DNA of 64,000 nt from Loripinus fragilis (Eukaryota; Mollusca; Bivalvia; Lucinida; Lucinidae), in contig OZ026519.1 of the NCBI GenBank assembly GCA_964019695.1, forward strand, positions 25,234,013 to 25,298,012, written 5' to 3'. The stretch's first letter is position 1; every line of letters starts with the position of its first letter. This document shows positions 43,266-57,682 of the stretch, piece after piece. Under the pieces are notes generated by a model. That model was not told the origin of the DNA. It saw only the letters and a program-made list of their open reading frames with translations, and ran no database searches. Position numbers and translations under genes: made by a program.

Positions 43266-44149
43266 TATCTCTGTGGGCTTGTTTTTAGACAATAAAACGC
43301 TCATCAGAACTGGTGTTTGCTGCAATATACTGTCACACCGTCTATAGATTATTATTCTTATCCTAACTTATCTTACCATGAAATTATGGAACATTTTATA
43401 AAAGTAAACTTTTTAGACGAAAGGGTACGTATCATACGTATAACATTAGTATATGAGCGTTAGCTTTGGAGCAATGTGTGAAGCTACACGACCGCCATTT
43501 TTAAAAGGAAAAGCTAATACGTGTGTGTTAATGTTAGCTTGGACAATGACGGCTATTCTTTTGTATTCTTGTGGCAATTTAAAAACAATGTGCATTGTGC
43601 CAAGGGTGTGATATATATTAATTGCCAGATAACTTTTATTGTATTCGTGTAACTGACGGTTCTGTATCTCTTCCTTGTGGCGCCGTGGGCTAGTCTGTGG
43701 TTGGTGATTGATGCTCACCTGCAAACATTGTACATAGACGCAAATGAGATACAACATAAAGCAGAATCTCTTTCAGGGCTACCGTGTTGGAAAATATGCA
43801 AGCTCCATTCAGCAATCATTTAACTTTGAGAATTTCAACCGTGAACATATTTAAATTAATAGTGGGACTTTCCACATTGGCAAAAGCTAAAGAAGTAGAA
43901 GCTTTTATTTAAGAAACAAATACTTGAAAGGTAGAGCGCACACCCAGTTGTGCTCGAAACATCTTATCTGTTTCAATTTTATAATGACCAAAGCCGATGA
44001 TATTCGTGGTATTTAGATAGTACCGTTTGGTATCAATATGGTCAAAACTCTGCGAAAACAGATGTCTTACACACTGACACATATCTTCTCTTTAATTATA
44101 CCCCCTCCCCGACCTGACGAGGATCCGGGATATAGCAATCAGCCTATAG

Positions 44150-44430
44150 CTGGTGTCTGTCCACAAGTACCACACCTGACCTGAGTTTGATCCCGGCCCG
44201 GTCCCATACTTTTGTGGAGATTGATTATGAAATAAATTCTACGGCCTTTCTCCTCCCTTCCGCTGATTTATTCAAGAAGGGCTGTTGTCAGTTACAAGCG
44301 AAAGTATGCGCACGATTAGTGCAGTACTTTTAACTGCTTGTTCAAGTTTGCCCATGAAAAAAGTGCAGTTATGTGAACTGACTGTCCCACCATGACCATA
44401 GCTGTTGATTGGGACGAAAAGCAATAACAC
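44150..44430 (+). mobile_element. tRNA-derived SINE, family C, copy 2
   Basis: GAGTTTGATCCCGGCCCGG (B-box-like), CCCATACTTTTGTGGAGATT, TTCAAGAAGGGCTGTTGTCA, GTGAACTGACTGTCCCACCA, CATAGCTGTTGATTGGGACG and an A/C-rich tail. It is the same order as the - strand copy at 17880-18200. Confidence 0.65.
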
Positions 44431-44439
44431 AAGCAAAAC

Positions 44440-44665
44440 CACACCTCACCCATGACACCCACACGGGAAAGTGACAAAACACAACAAAACATCACACACA
44501 AGAGAGTCAAGAGGTTAGCACTTTCCTAGCAGGTGACCACAAGGCTGCAATGAACAGATACGAAAGCATGACAAACACGAAACATAAATAACAATAATGA
44601 TCCACAAAAGAAGCACCGCCTTGGAACGGTCAGTAAAACATTTTTTAACTGGTGGGCTCTCCAAT
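44440..44665 (+). repeat. R1 dispersed repeat, spacer copy b (partial)
   Basis: It holds GGGAAAGTGACAAAACACA, AGCAGGTGACCACAAGGCTG and GATCCACAAAAGAAGCACCG. It is followed head to tail by copy c. Confidence 0.7.
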
Positions 44666-44695
44666 TCTTTCTGTCTAAAGTAAGTAAGGAGGCAA

Positions 44696-45235
44696 TGATC
44701 AGGAATCGATACAATCAAGTATCACACCTGACCCACTGCACCATACGGGAAAGTGACAAAACAAAACAAAACATCACACAAAAGAGAGCCAAGAGGTTAG
44801 CCTGGTCCCAGCTGGTGACCACAAGGCTGCCATTAATAGACAAGAAATCATGGCAAGCACGAAACATAAATAACAAAAACGATCCACAAAAGAAGCACCG
44901 CCATGGAGCAGTCAGTAAAAATATTTTACTGGAGGGCTTAAACTAGCTCCACGGCGCCAACCTCACTCTTAGTTCAGATATGGATCAAGGCACATAGATG
45001 TTTGGTTTGCATGAAAGATACCTAACTTATCCATGAATTATCTCTTAGAAGATGTAAATCAAGATATAAAAAGGAGATAAAGTAAAGATAATGATTCAAC
45101 AGACATAAAACTGAATACCAGAGCAAAAGAAATCCAACAGTAGGCCAAAGCATTAGGCATCAGGCCCCGACCATCTCATCTATAGATTTGTTTTTAAATT
45201 GGAACCGTCATAGTGTCTGTAGTGTCATAGTGCTA
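44696..45235 (+). repeat. R1 dispersed repeat, spacer copy c (long)
   Basis: It extends past CGGTCAGTAAA-like sequence into AACTAGCTCCACGGCGCCAA, CATAGATGTTTGGTTTGCAT, AGATATAAAAAGGAGATAAA and GCATCAGG-CCCC-type sequence, ending near GGAACCGTCATAGTGTCTG. This shows the family's longer 3' half. Confidence 0.75.
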
Positions 45236-45239
45236 TTTT

Positions 45240-45720
45240 CCTTGAATGAACTTTAATTGGGAAACTTTGTGAACTCCAAAGCTTCCATCCCCTTTCAGCC
45301 ATTTTGATAATATTCGGTAGGTAGATCTGTCAGGTCAAGACAGTGCGTCAGATGCAAGAATTGTCACTCTCCTCACTTCCAGTTTGTGTTACCTCCCTTG
45401 AATTAACTTAATAAAGGACAAATTGTTTAACCACCATAACATTCATTACCTGTGAGCTATTTGTTTTTAGTTTCATAGGCAAGATGGTGTGTCATATGCA
45501 AGAATAATTATTTTTATTGTATATTGTAGTAATCACCCTTGAACAAATTTTAATGGTACCCTCTATGACTTCCATTTCCCTTGAGATATTCTTATTGTAT
45601 TTGGTAGAAGTATATTTCAGTCGAAGATAGTTTGTTCATTGCATGAATTGTTGCTTTCCCGTGCTTTCTGTTTTGAATTATCTTCCTTGACCAAGTCATA
45701 AATGCTAATTTCAATATTGT
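45240..45720 (+). repeat. Degenerate ~130-bp repeats
   Basis: Phrases of the type GATAATATTCGGTAGGTAGA, AGGTCAAGACAGTG and GCAAGAATTGTCACTCTCCT recur about three times and again at 47555-47860. Directly follows an R1 copy in both places, so it may belong to the same larger unit. Confidence 0.5.
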
Positions 45721-46465
45721 TAGACGTCAATATTTCCTGAACTTCGGACCACAGATCCTGTATATACCATTATTGCCAAAACAGGTGGACATTTGTTTCT
45801 TCTCACATAGTCCAGACAGGCCTAATTTACATTGGAACAGATATTTATGATTTGGTATTATTCTCATGAGATATTTACAATTGGGATTCCTTAGTTTTAC
45901 ATCAAAAGTGCAATTAATGCTCATTTGATAAAATTGAGACCAGTTCAGGAAATTCCTAAGCCCATTTTTCTTATGCTTTTATTCGGTCCTTTTTTTCAAC
46001 TCCTTACTGCAGCTAATATAAACCTTTGTTTATCCTTTTTGTTGAGTAACAATATGCAGAGCTTTGCTTGTTTAAGGTAAGTTATTACAATTTTCATCTT
46101 TTAGTTTATTTTTTCCATTCTTTTGTCATGTTAGATATTATATTATAATATATAAGTAAATCATTTTCATGCTTATTATACAAATATACAAATATTGTAG
46201 CTGTTCTAGTGTATAAAAATTTTGAAATCCATTTTTTTTTATATATATGTTCTATTAATTTTAAACCTTTTCATACCATTCATGGTTAAAGAGAATCTTG
46301 TTATTACATTTTATTTGTGAATTACTTCATATAATATCCTTTGCTATCACATGTGCACTTTTGGTGGGGGTATTAATATTGCACCACCCGGCTAAAACAT
46401 CCTGCAGAAGCATATTATCCTTTGTAATCTGACTACAATCTTAAATGAGTAAAACTAAATAAGGG
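45721..46465. other. Non-genic AT-rich stretch
   Basis: No feature is recognised. Confidence 0.4.
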
Positions 46466-46885
46466 TGCAAAGATCAGGAATCGATACAATCAATTACCAC
46501 ACCTGACCCAGGACACCAATGGGAAAGTAACAAACTCACAGTAAGACACCACAAACGAGAGCCAAGAGGTCAGCCCTTTCCCAGCAGGTGACAACAAGGC
46601 ACATATAAACAGACGCGCACGTACAAAGGCATATCAAACACAAGACAGAAAAAACATAAAAGATCCACAAAAGTAGCACCGCCTTGGAACGGTCAGTAAA
46701 ATATTTTACTGGAGAGCTTAAACAGGTTTAACGGTGCACCAACTTCACCCTTAGTTCAGATGTGGATCAAGACACATAGATGTTTGGTTTGCATGAAATA
46801 CCCCTATCTTATCAATGCATCATCTCCTAGAACATATAAATAAAGATATCAAAAAGAAGATAAGCAAAGATAAGAACTCAACAGT
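46466..46885 (+). repeat. R1 dispersed repeat, spacer copy d
   Basis: GATCAGGAATCGATACAATC through GATCCACAAAAGTAGCACCG and CTTAAACAGGTTTAACGGTG to CACATAGATGTTTGGTTTGC. It is truncated where copy e begins. Confidence 0.8.
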
Positions 46886-47350
46886 AGATAAAACTGATTA
46901 GGTCAGCCCTTTCCCAGCAGATGACCACAAAGCACATATAAACAGACGCGCACAAAGACATAGCAAACACAAGACAGAACAAAAACATAAAAGATCCACA
47001 AAAGAAGTACCGCCTTGGAACGGTCAGTAAAATATTTTACTGGAGAGCTTAAACCGGTTTAACGGCGCCAACCTCACCCTTAATTCAGATGTGGATCAAG
47101 ACACATAGATATTTGGTTTGCATGAAAGACCCCTAACTCATCAATGCATCATCTCCTAAAACATATAAATCAAGATATAACAAGGAGATAAAGCAAAGAT
47201 AAGGACTCAACAGTAAATAAAACTGAATACCGGAGCAAAAGAAAACCAACAGGTAAACCCTGGTGTGCCAGACAAACATGCAAAGCATCAGGCCCCTACC
47301 ATCTCATCAATAGATAAGTCCTTAAGTCGGAACGGTCATAGAGTCTGAAG
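46886..47350 (+). repeat. R1 dispersed repeat, spacer copy e (head to tail with d)
   Basis: It lacks the first ~80 bases of R1. It resumes at GTCAGCCCTTTCCCAGCAGA and continues to CATCAGGCCCCTACCATCTC and GGAACGGTCATAGAGTCTG. It is closely similar to copy d over the shared part, which suggests tandem duplication of the pair. Confidence 0.8.
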
Positions 47351-47554
47351 TCCGACCCACCGGCATGCAATTAAATAGGAAAACAAAGTTGCCAACTGTC
47401 ATTGGGTTGACCACCAAGCACGCAGTCTGTTGCAATGCATTAATGTTATAGCCAATCTTTTATAATAGGAAATTATTTTATTGAACTGCGCTGAAACATT
47501 ATTAGAGCCAACAATAAGTTACCTTCTAAAATTTATCCCCCCAACCCCAAGATT

Positions 47555-47860
47555 CCCTTTCAGATATTTTGATAATATTTAATGGGGTTATATATTGAGT
47601 CAAGACGGTTGGTGTCACTTGAAAAAATGATTTGTGTACCTTGTTTACTGTAATCTTTCATGAACAAAGAGTAAAGGCAATTCCTATTGATCATACTTTC
47701 ATATCTTATGAGATAGTTTGATAATACTTGGTATGGATATCTATCATGCCAAAATGCTTTGATGTGTGCAAGTTTGATTGCCCTGCAGCCCTTTTTTTGA
47801 TATTCGTACATTGTACCGCCTTTGATTGAATTAAGAGGCAATAGTAATATACTTGTTTCT
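47555..47860 (+). repeat. Degenerate repeats following R1
   Basis: GATAATATTTAATGGGGTTA, AGTCAAGACGG, then GATAATACTTGGTATGGATA and ATGTGTGCAAGTTTGATTG parallel the units at 45240-45720. Confidence 0.45.
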
Positions 47861-48240
47861 CAATAGGCATTACTTCATACTTGCTTTACTATTACAGATT
47901 GCAATGGACACTCATTATCTCATTAAACATAATATACTTGGTTATCAGTTTGTTCTGCTTGTCACTAGTTTTAGGTCAGAGGCTTTGGCATCATCTCATC
48001 TCATGGCTATTTAAATTTTAAATCTAAAATCAAGATTTTGAACGATTTTTAATAAGTGTCTGGCATTAAAATCTTGAGTTTAAATCGCAGGTGTGATTGG
48101 TTTATTACTGATGGATAGTAGTTGAAATTGATTACCTTTTGTGAATAGTAGTTGTTGTGATTCTCTTGTTCATCTCGGTATTTTGAGTCTTCATGTAAAA
48201 TCACACTGAAGAGGACACCTGCTTTACATCTGATGTAAAC
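47861..48240. other. Non-genic stretch
   Basis: Near 48005-48085 there is a loose inverted repeat of AAATTTTAAATC and GAGTTTAAATC types. No gene. Confidence 0.35.
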
Positions 48241-48690
48241 CAACAACACCTACTATCAATCAAAAGTGATTTTTTACCGATTTCGCCTACTATTTACCAG
48301 AGAGAAACCAAATACAATACTAACTAATTACCGATATGCTTTCTTTACAGTAGAGATAAACCAATACCAATACTCTCCAACTGAGGTAAAGACAATACAC
48401 CTATCTACCAAGGATACACTATATACACCTACTTTACATCAGAAATAGAATAAATACACATATTGTCTACCAGAGATAATACAGGTGCAGCTTCTTCATA
48501 CAATAGATAATTAAGATACCTGTACTATCCACCAGAGAATTTATGAATACATTTATTATCTACCAGCGAAATAAAGGATACGCATTGTCTACCAGAGATA
48601 AATCTACCAGAGAAAAACTAGATACACCTACTATCTACCAGAGATAAATCAGATACACTGACTACCTATCAGAGATAAAATTTCACTTCA
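48240..48690 (+). repeat. ~46-bp degenerate minisatellite
   Basis: The theme CTATCTACCAGAGATAAA then CAGATACACC repeats about nine to ten times, becoming most regular at 48560-48680. Confidence 0.75.
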
Positions 48691-49384
48691 ATTAAACAAA
48701 GTATTGTTTTGTTACACAAACACTATTTCGCTGTATAAATTATGAAATTAATGAGAATTTACAGCTAAGCTGAAATGAAATTATTTCTAAACTTTAAAGC
48801 TGCATAGTCTGTAACTTTTGATCTTTTAATTCTTGAAATAATGTTTCTATTTTTCAAGATCACATTAAAAACTAAAATTCAGGTATACATTTTACCCATT
48901 TTGTAAATCTTTACAAATTTTCAGTATCAAAACAACAGCATTTATGTTAAAAATTGACTGTCTATAATTATTGGAGGGACGCAAATAATTACCAACAATG
49001 AAAAAAACACCTGTTTTTATAAGATAATTCACTTTTCCATGCAGCTTTTAGCTATAGTGAACAGATTTATTGTGAAAACTTAACTTAATTCTGCTTTTAC
49101 AAATGATTTAAAAAGAAAAGATTTTCTTTTCGAAAAATGTTCATAGTTGCAGACTTAGTCTCTATTAGGTAGCGGTAACTACTACTCACTGATTTGGCAT
49201 TAACAGGCAGCAAGATTGGAAATCCTAACTGTAGTAATTCTCGATCCAGAGTCGTGCCAGTAGGCCTTGGTGGGGTTAATGACGCTCATATTTGAGCCCC
49301 ATGATCAATATACATTAACAACACCCGGGCCAACTGACTTGGCTTCAGATGAAGAGTTATTAGGGTTAGGTTCAGCCACTTTAT
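48691..49384. other. Non-genic stretch
   Basis: No gene recognised. GTTAATGACGCTCATATTTG at 49276 resembles GTAAATGACACTAATATTGG at 51171. Confidence 0.4.
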
Positions 49385-49605
49385 TTCTAAACCTGTGGAG
49401 CGCAATAGCTCAGTTGGTAGAGGGTGAGGCTGGAGATAGCAGGTTTGCTAGTTCGAGCCTCACAGCCGATTAGTTACTGTGTTGTGCCCTTGATCAAGAC
49501 ACTTTATAAGCTGTTAAGTACTGGTTCGACCCAGAAAGACCTGTCCCAACCTTACTGAATAATAGTTGACTGGGACATAAAGAATCGAACTAAACTAAAA
49601 AAATT
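49385..49605 (+). mobile_element. tRNA-derived SINE, family A, spacer copy
   Basis: GCGCAATAGCTCAGTTGGTA then GAGGGT (good A box), TAGTTCGAGCCTCAC (good B box), core GTGCCCTTGATCAAGACACT and tail TTGACTGGGACATAAAGAA. It is the best-preserved tRNA-like head of family A in this window. The anticodon arm does not fold as a functional tRNA. Confidence 0.8.
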
Positions 49606-49777
49606 CTAAATCTTATTTTCTTTGGTGCTTTTTCTTCAGAAAATGAGGTTTGGCATCTTTTTGGGACACGTGTCTAAAATTTTTATATATTTATAACCAA
49701 CAAAGTTTGTGATGGAATAAGGAGAAAAACGAATTGCACTCCCAGGGATAGCAATGAAATACATATATGTATACTGG

Positions 49778-51260
<1,483 letters not shown>

Positions 51261-51894
51261 CCTAAACATGTTAATCACAAGACCATTTAATACTTATTTG
51301 GGTGTGTCTTTTAATCGTTGTTTAGTTTGTGTCTTAATGGTTATTTATAATTTTAAGAAAATTGTGCTGGTGATCCACTCAGTCCCTCGTTTACCTGTAA
51401 AATTAATAAGTTTTGGTACTAATCACATATCCGCATAGTGAAGGCTCTCGCATACACAAAGTACGAACGTAGATGATGACTCAGGCCACAATTTAGTTCT
51501 CTAACCCCCAAGATAACTGCACGTGTAAATATTGACATCATGCTTATGCGATAATCACAAAAATATCATGATCTGATTCAAATGAAGGCTGACATGGTCA
51601 TGGAGTCCATACTCATCATAGTAAATCTAAGTCACATAGTTCAGAATGTTCAAATTCGTAGGAATTTGATTGTTGTATTTTTGTGAAACGCAAGTGAGAA
51701 TAGCCAGGAAATGCCTCAGTCAAAGCCTACATTTCCTTCACCACGGCATCGAGCCAGCTCATGAGATTTTTGTGTACAACGCATGTGCATAAAGTAATTT
51801 AAGCCATGCATATACAGCTATCTAGTCGGGCTACTGCTATAAGGTTTCTGCTTAGTGTGTGCGAGCAGCTGTGGTTTTGGTATATGTGTCTTAT

Positions 51895-52180
51895 AGACCA
51901 TTATTGCCGTGAAAACGTTTTAAGCTCTCCAGGACAATATTTTTACTGACCGTTCCAAGGCGGTACTTCTTTTGTGGATCATTTGAGTTATTTATGTCTT
52001 GTGTTTGTCACGCTTTGCTGCCTTGTGGTCACCTGCTGAGAAAGGACTGACCTCTTGGCTAACATTTGTGATGTTCAACTGTGTTTTTGTCACTTTCCCA
52101 TGTAGTATCCTGTGTCAGATGAGGTAATTGATTGTATCGATTCCTGATCTTTGCCACCTTTCTTGCTTTTAAAACTTTGC
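51895..52180 (-). repeat. R1 dispersed repeat in arm 2
   Basis: Mirror of 41062-41345. It reads GATTGTATCGATTCCTGATC at its far end and CGGTACTTCTTTTGTGGATC in the middle. Confidence 0.8.
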
Positions 52181-52899
52181 TGTTTAGCCATTTTCGTCGC
52201 ACCCGAGTATACAATCTACACGGTGTCACAAAGTTTGGCAGCAAGTAACACCTGTTCGTACGATGCAAAGTTCTACATGTACCTCCGTTATATGACACAG
52301 CGAAAACTGTTGCGCTCCGCTAGATAAACTTTGGAATACAGAGATCATTTAAAGGTGTAGAACCATGCAAAAAGTGAACTAATGAATGAATGAAACTTGT
52401 GCGAATTTGCATATTTTGTACATTTCCTGGGAGTATGACATCAAAATGGAAACAATCGCATGTATCCTAGAAGTTTACATTTAAACCATGCTACCAGCTT
52501 TTTCTTAAAAGGATTGGTAAATGGCATCTGGTTGCATGTCAACATATCTACGCATATAGCGGATATCATAAATTATGCGATTTCGAACAAAGGATTTTTA
52601 CTGGGGAAAGTCGCAATTTTACGGGAATCACGGTCCGCGGTTTAAATGTTTTACACATTATACCTCAACTTTACAATCATTAACACCAACACTTACATTG
52701 TTTACACACGGATAATGGTAAGAACACTGCGTTTTATATGGCTTTGGCGGGAAACATTGCACACTTTTTAATATTATATTTCAACTTTACCAGGGAACAC
52801 GCAAAAACAATGTTTACACTTTGTGTATAACCAAATGTATTTGCTATTCTGAGAAAAGCGATATATTCACATCACATATTTTTAAAAATAAAAAGTAAG

Positions 52900-52978
52900 T
52901 CAGAATGTCCAGGAAATGCCACAACCACACACTGTTAACCAACCCAGGGCACCCTGAGGAAGAGAAACAGAACACCAA
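52900..52978 (-). repeat. R2 short repeat, arm 2 copy b
   Basis: Mirror of 40263-40345, with CCAGGAAATGCCACAACCAC. Confidence 0.6.
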
Positions 52979-54382
52979 TGGCCACACAGCAGCAAGGAGA
53001 GAACCAAAGTAAAGCATCCAGCCTTCTTTTCCCCAGAACAAGAAAATTCACTAAGGACAGTGCATAACAATACAAGTGTACGTAACATGCTCATTAGAAA
53101 ATGCCAGTATTATTAAAATTAATATTTCAAGTGGACTTTATTTAGGCCATATTATGGTCATGCGAATACGTTAACGATTGTTTTGTTATTTGTTTGTCTG
53201 TTAATGTTATTTTAAGAGGTTTGTCAAACAAAGAACTAACTGCCAGGATATTAAAATAAATCCACTAAACAGGGAAAACTAACAAAAGGTATATAAACAA
53301 CGATAACAATAGCAACAAAACGGTCGGTAATACAGTTGATCATAAGCTTACTCGAACATTAATATTAACATTAACCTTCTGAAGTAAACTGTCAAATGAA
53401 ACTGAGTATGGGGTGAACAGATATTGTTTGGTTGTGCATCGTTTCTTTTAAGATTTACATATATGGCATTGTTTTCGATATGGTTTTAGCGAGTAATACT
53501 TTAAGCACTCTCTATAAAAGTCGTAAGATTTATGAAATTTCATAGCAGTTTTTGCTATATTGCTCAAATCGTCTTATCATTGATAAATAATTTTAACAGT
53601 CCGTTCACAACCAAAAATCTAGTAGTATCATCACGAGCAATCTTGTTCGCCATTATGATTATCCAACACAAAAATTTGAGCGCTGCGTTGTACATGCATC
53701 ATTTCTATTGACCTGACCAGACAAATCAACTCTCATTTACTTAATAGCAAGCAGTCAAAATTGACACATTGCAAAACCGCACGATATGCCCTAAGTTTTG
53801 AAAATGACCGAAATTCATAAACGTTCAACATGCTTCCACTCTTTACAGGCATGGATAATAGCGGGAGAGAGTTAGTACTTTATAATGTGAGGAAAAGCTG
53901 GAACAGAGTGTATGTGCACTACACGGAGCTTTTCCATCATAGAAGTGGACCACTTTAGATAGACAACTAACTTAAATCAGTCAGTTCGCTTAAATAGGAA
54001 CGCATTTGGTCACTCCGGCCAGTCTCAGCTTAACCCACACACAGGGTCACAAAACTGGACGTCCGTTTGAATAAAAGTTTGACATGCGTAGAAAACTACA
54101 ATTGATCAAGTTCATGAGATTTTGGTACTTATCGCATATGCGTAAAGTCACCACGTATTCACAACTATCTAGTAGGGCTACTAGGGTGCGACCTACGATT
54201 TGACCTGAGCCTTCTTCTTTATCCCTTCGAGTACGGAGAAAAACTAACGATTTTAGGTGAATCATTTAAATACCATCCCCTACCGGTCAAACACTGGTCT
54301 GCGGACTATCGGTTTGCTCCGGTTTTCCATTCGTGTCCGTCTGTCCGTCCTACAAGAGAAGGCCAAATTCATTATAACTTCT

Positions 54383-54445
54383 TTGCCTCTTCCTCGCGGT
54401 GCAGTAGGTTGGTCTGTGGCGTATGGTTGTGGCATTTCCTGGTCG
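54383..54445 (+). repeat. R2 short repeat, arm 2 copy a
   Basis: Mirror of 38797-38865: CCTCTTCCTCGCGGTGCAGT and TTGTGGCATTTCCTGG. Confidence 0.6.
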
Positions 54446-55359
54446 TGTTTACTTACAATCTGGTGTCCAGGCCGTAGCTCTATTTGCTATAGCATAATGA
54501 TATGTCGTGCACAAAAACTTATCCTCCAACTCCCAAGGTGAAGGTCGAAACTTAAGTCAATCGTGTGTTTGTCCGTCCGTCTGTTAGTCATACTTTCGTA
54601 CCCGCTATGTAACTTAAAACTGTTTAAGATACATGTATCTTCATGAGAGTTCATACATATTTAACCATCTTTAGACAACATACAGAACGCAAAGGCCGTA
54701 ACTCTGAATGGCTCTTTTAGAGTTATGGCCACTTGAAACTAAAAATAGTAAGCTTAAACCCCTTTTTAGATACCTTCATGTAACTTCATGCAAATAATAA
54801 CAAACATTAAATGACATGCAGGCCGCAAGAACCTTAACTCTGGATGGCTCTTTGATTTATGGCCCTTTGAAACTAAAAAGTAGATTTTGAGATTTAATTG
54901 GGTTGCAACTACAAGTAAGATGAATATTGGTGTTGCTTATGTCGTATGCATCTTAAATGCCATCCAGTAATAGCTTATAATTGCTACAAATACCATTCAG
55001 GTGGGTCATGCACATTACATGGTCATCTACACCATGGGTGAGTGAGGGGGTACTTAATCCGGTAGTGGGCTCGTGTATTGCATAGCAATGGAATTGTTTT
55101 GTTTGTGTTGTGGTATTCTGTTCAAGTCACATCTGGTGCAGTCAGTTCTCACATCGTTCCTCGGCATACTGGTTAACCAATAGGCCTACTCAATGTAATA
55201 CATACATGTAGCCATACATATAGTATACAGACTTCCTCAGTAGCTGACAACTTGCGGCTTGATTAGTGACAGAGAGTTAGTACTGCTGTTGAAATGGTTT
55301 CATATTCAATATCTAAGAAACTGTTTGACATGACAGATGGCCGTCCGACTAAATATAGA

Positions 55360-55467
55360 CCGGTCCCGATAGCCTAGTTGTTAAGGCATCCGCTTTGGGA
55401 GCGGGAGGTTGAAGGTTTGATTCCTGGTGTCGGCGGCAGTGGGGTTCGATCTGATATGGCCGGTTAG
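55360..55467 (+). mobile_element. tRNA-Pro-like SINE (family D) in arm 2
   Basis: Mirror of 37778-37888. It reads GATAGCCTAGTTGTTAAGGC, CCGCTTTGGGAGCGG and AAGGTTTGATTCCTGG. Its loop would read anticodon TGG, but the flanks do not form a tRNA acceptor stem. Confidence 0.65.
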
Positions 55468-56316
55468 TGAGTCGCCAGCTAGGCAATAGAATGGTTACCA
55501 ATTCCTAGCCTGCCTGGTGCCTGGTGCCTGGCAAAAGGATGAGATTTGGGAAGTATATGTGACAAGTTGAAGTGTCTCGTAAGTCAGAAATGACTGGCCA
55601 TTTCAATAGCGGTAACACTATAATAAACTAGCACTTTACTTCACTTTACTTTATATCGCGCCACAAAGCGCAGTGGGTAGCAAACAGCATAGTGAAATGG
55701 CTACTTTGTAGTGCTTATATGTATGTATGATATGGTTGTCAGTTCGAACCACGGTCCTACTTTTATAAAGTTTTTTTTTCTTTTACATGCCAATTAAACA
55801 TGACAGTTTTCTATTAATGGCAGCGGTATAGATACATGCACAATAAGTTCTGTTAAATCGCTTCTGAGAAACGTAACAAGTAACGGGGCGATAGAATTTC
55901 ACTGAAAAATGCTGAATGCTAAATGAAATCCAACTTTTGTCTCAGTCGTCGCATCCTACTTGAACAATCTATACGGTGTAGCACATTTTAGCAGCAGCTT
56001 ACTCTTGCTCGTATCAAGTTGGCGAGCGGCAAAATTAGTCGCGGTGAAGTTGTTTGAAACACCTGTATTGTCTGCTTCTGATCAGCGATACTTTTAAGAC
56101 AAGCCACTTGCGCAAAATTGCTCTCGACGATTTACCGCCTATCATTTTGAATGCTTTTTGAATACACGTTATCCAGCACCATTTTCGTGTCCTAATTATG
56201 TAACTCTGAACTGCCCTATCGAAATTTAGTTTGCGATGCAATATATTCTTATACAATTAGAGCAACTTCCATGCCATCTGAAGATATCCTGAATACACTA
56301 GCAGTTTTTATTTGGG

Positions 56317-56497
56317 ACACTATTCTTCAGTTGGTAGAGTGCCTGACAATGAGGACGTTGGCTCGAATCCCACCATCGGAGCGATACTGTGTCCTTGGAC
56401 AAGGCACTTTATCAACACTGCCTGGTGCAGTTTCAACCTAGGAAACCGTCCAGACATGACTGAAAGATTGTTGACTGAGGCGTAAAATATCAACCCA
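56317..56497 (+). mobile_element. SINE family A in arm 2
   Basis: Mirror of 36750-36930. CTTCAGTTGGTAGAGTGCCT, GGCTCGAATCCCACC, GTGTCCTTGGACAAGGCACT and TTGACTGAGGCGTAAAATA. It differs from arm 1 at a few bases (for example TGAGGCG against TGGGGCG). Confidence 0.75.
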
Positions 56498-56911
56498 AAC
56501 AAAACAAATACACAACATGTGATAAGATTTTTTCTCACATAAGTATATTTACTCTCACCAAGGTATTAATCAGTTTTTGAAACAAAGCTGAGGAAAAGTA
56601 AACTACTATGTCAATGGTTTTGGCTGGCTCGTGAGTACGTATGTGCTCCTGTCCGTCTGTCATATGCGTTTCCAGTTATGGTCCAATGGGCTTTTAGAGC
56701 TAAATGTAGTCTTGAAACATCAGTGAGGGGAATATCCGATAAATATAAAATTCGGAATATATTATTTCCAGAAATAAGTCAAGCATATGTTTTGAGAAAA
56801 GGGTAGAGCACGTATAGTCTTTCTCTAAACGTACATGCACAGCTTATCAGTTGGCTAGATAATAGCTGTTCGCGTGTTCGTGATTCTACTTTAATCCATC
56901 CTTCGTAAATA

Positions 56912-57487
56912 GGGCTAGGCTCCCGCGATACTGAGTGGATGCGCAGGCTTGTCTGAGCATTCGCTAGTCGCCTGAGTGAACATGCCGCCGCCGCATAACG
57001 TACATGCGCAGCTAAACAGTGGGGCTATAGCTGCCTAGTTGTTGGTGCTAACCTCAAATTAATTCAATCCATACTTTGAGTGCGCAAACAAGGAATGCTC
57101 TGGCGACATTGTGGGGATGCGCAGGCTTGTCTGAATATTCACTGGTCGCCTGAGTGAACATGCCGCCGCCGTATAACGTACATGAATAGCTAACTAGTGG
57201 GGCTAGATGTCTAGTTGTTGGTGTTAACCTCCATTTACTTCAATACATACTTTGAGTTCGCAAATAGGGAAGGCATTGGCGATAATGCGCCGATGCGCAG
57301 GCTTGTCTGAGCATTCACTTTATATATATAGTCGCCTGTGTGAACATGCCGCCGCCGCATAACGTACATATGCAGCTAGCCAGTTTGACTAGATGTCTAA
57401 ACCAATCCAAACTTTGAATGTGCGGACAGGGACGGCTCTTGCGATAATGCGCAGGCTCATCTGAGTCTATGCGATAAGACCGAAATC
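56912..57487 (-). repeat. ~176-bp tandem array in arm 2
   Basis: Mirror of 35760-36335. ATGCGCAGGCTTGTCTGA and TGAACATGCCGCCGCC recur. Confidence 0.9.
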
Positions 57488-57682
57488 TGATGTGCTGGCT
57501 CATTTACATTCAACACCCTTCTGTGTATCTATATTAAAATATCACACCTTCATGTTAAATACCGATTCCATTGTTAACAAAAGGATTAAGGTGTTTGTTT
57601 ACATTCCAGAGAACAATGGCGCAGGTTACTTGAATGGCACAGGTTTCGTTGTCTTCGCATACACTTTCCTTACTACTCAGTC

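Noticed and set aside
49385..49460. Functional tRNA gene
   Set aside because: A and B boxes are good but no cloverleaf closes, and the SINE core and tail follow directly.
55360..55467. tRNA-Pro gene (anticodon TGG) and its mirror at 37778-37888
   Set aside because: A and B boxes and an anticodon-like loop are present, but the acceptor stem does not pair and the unit continues into SINE sequence.
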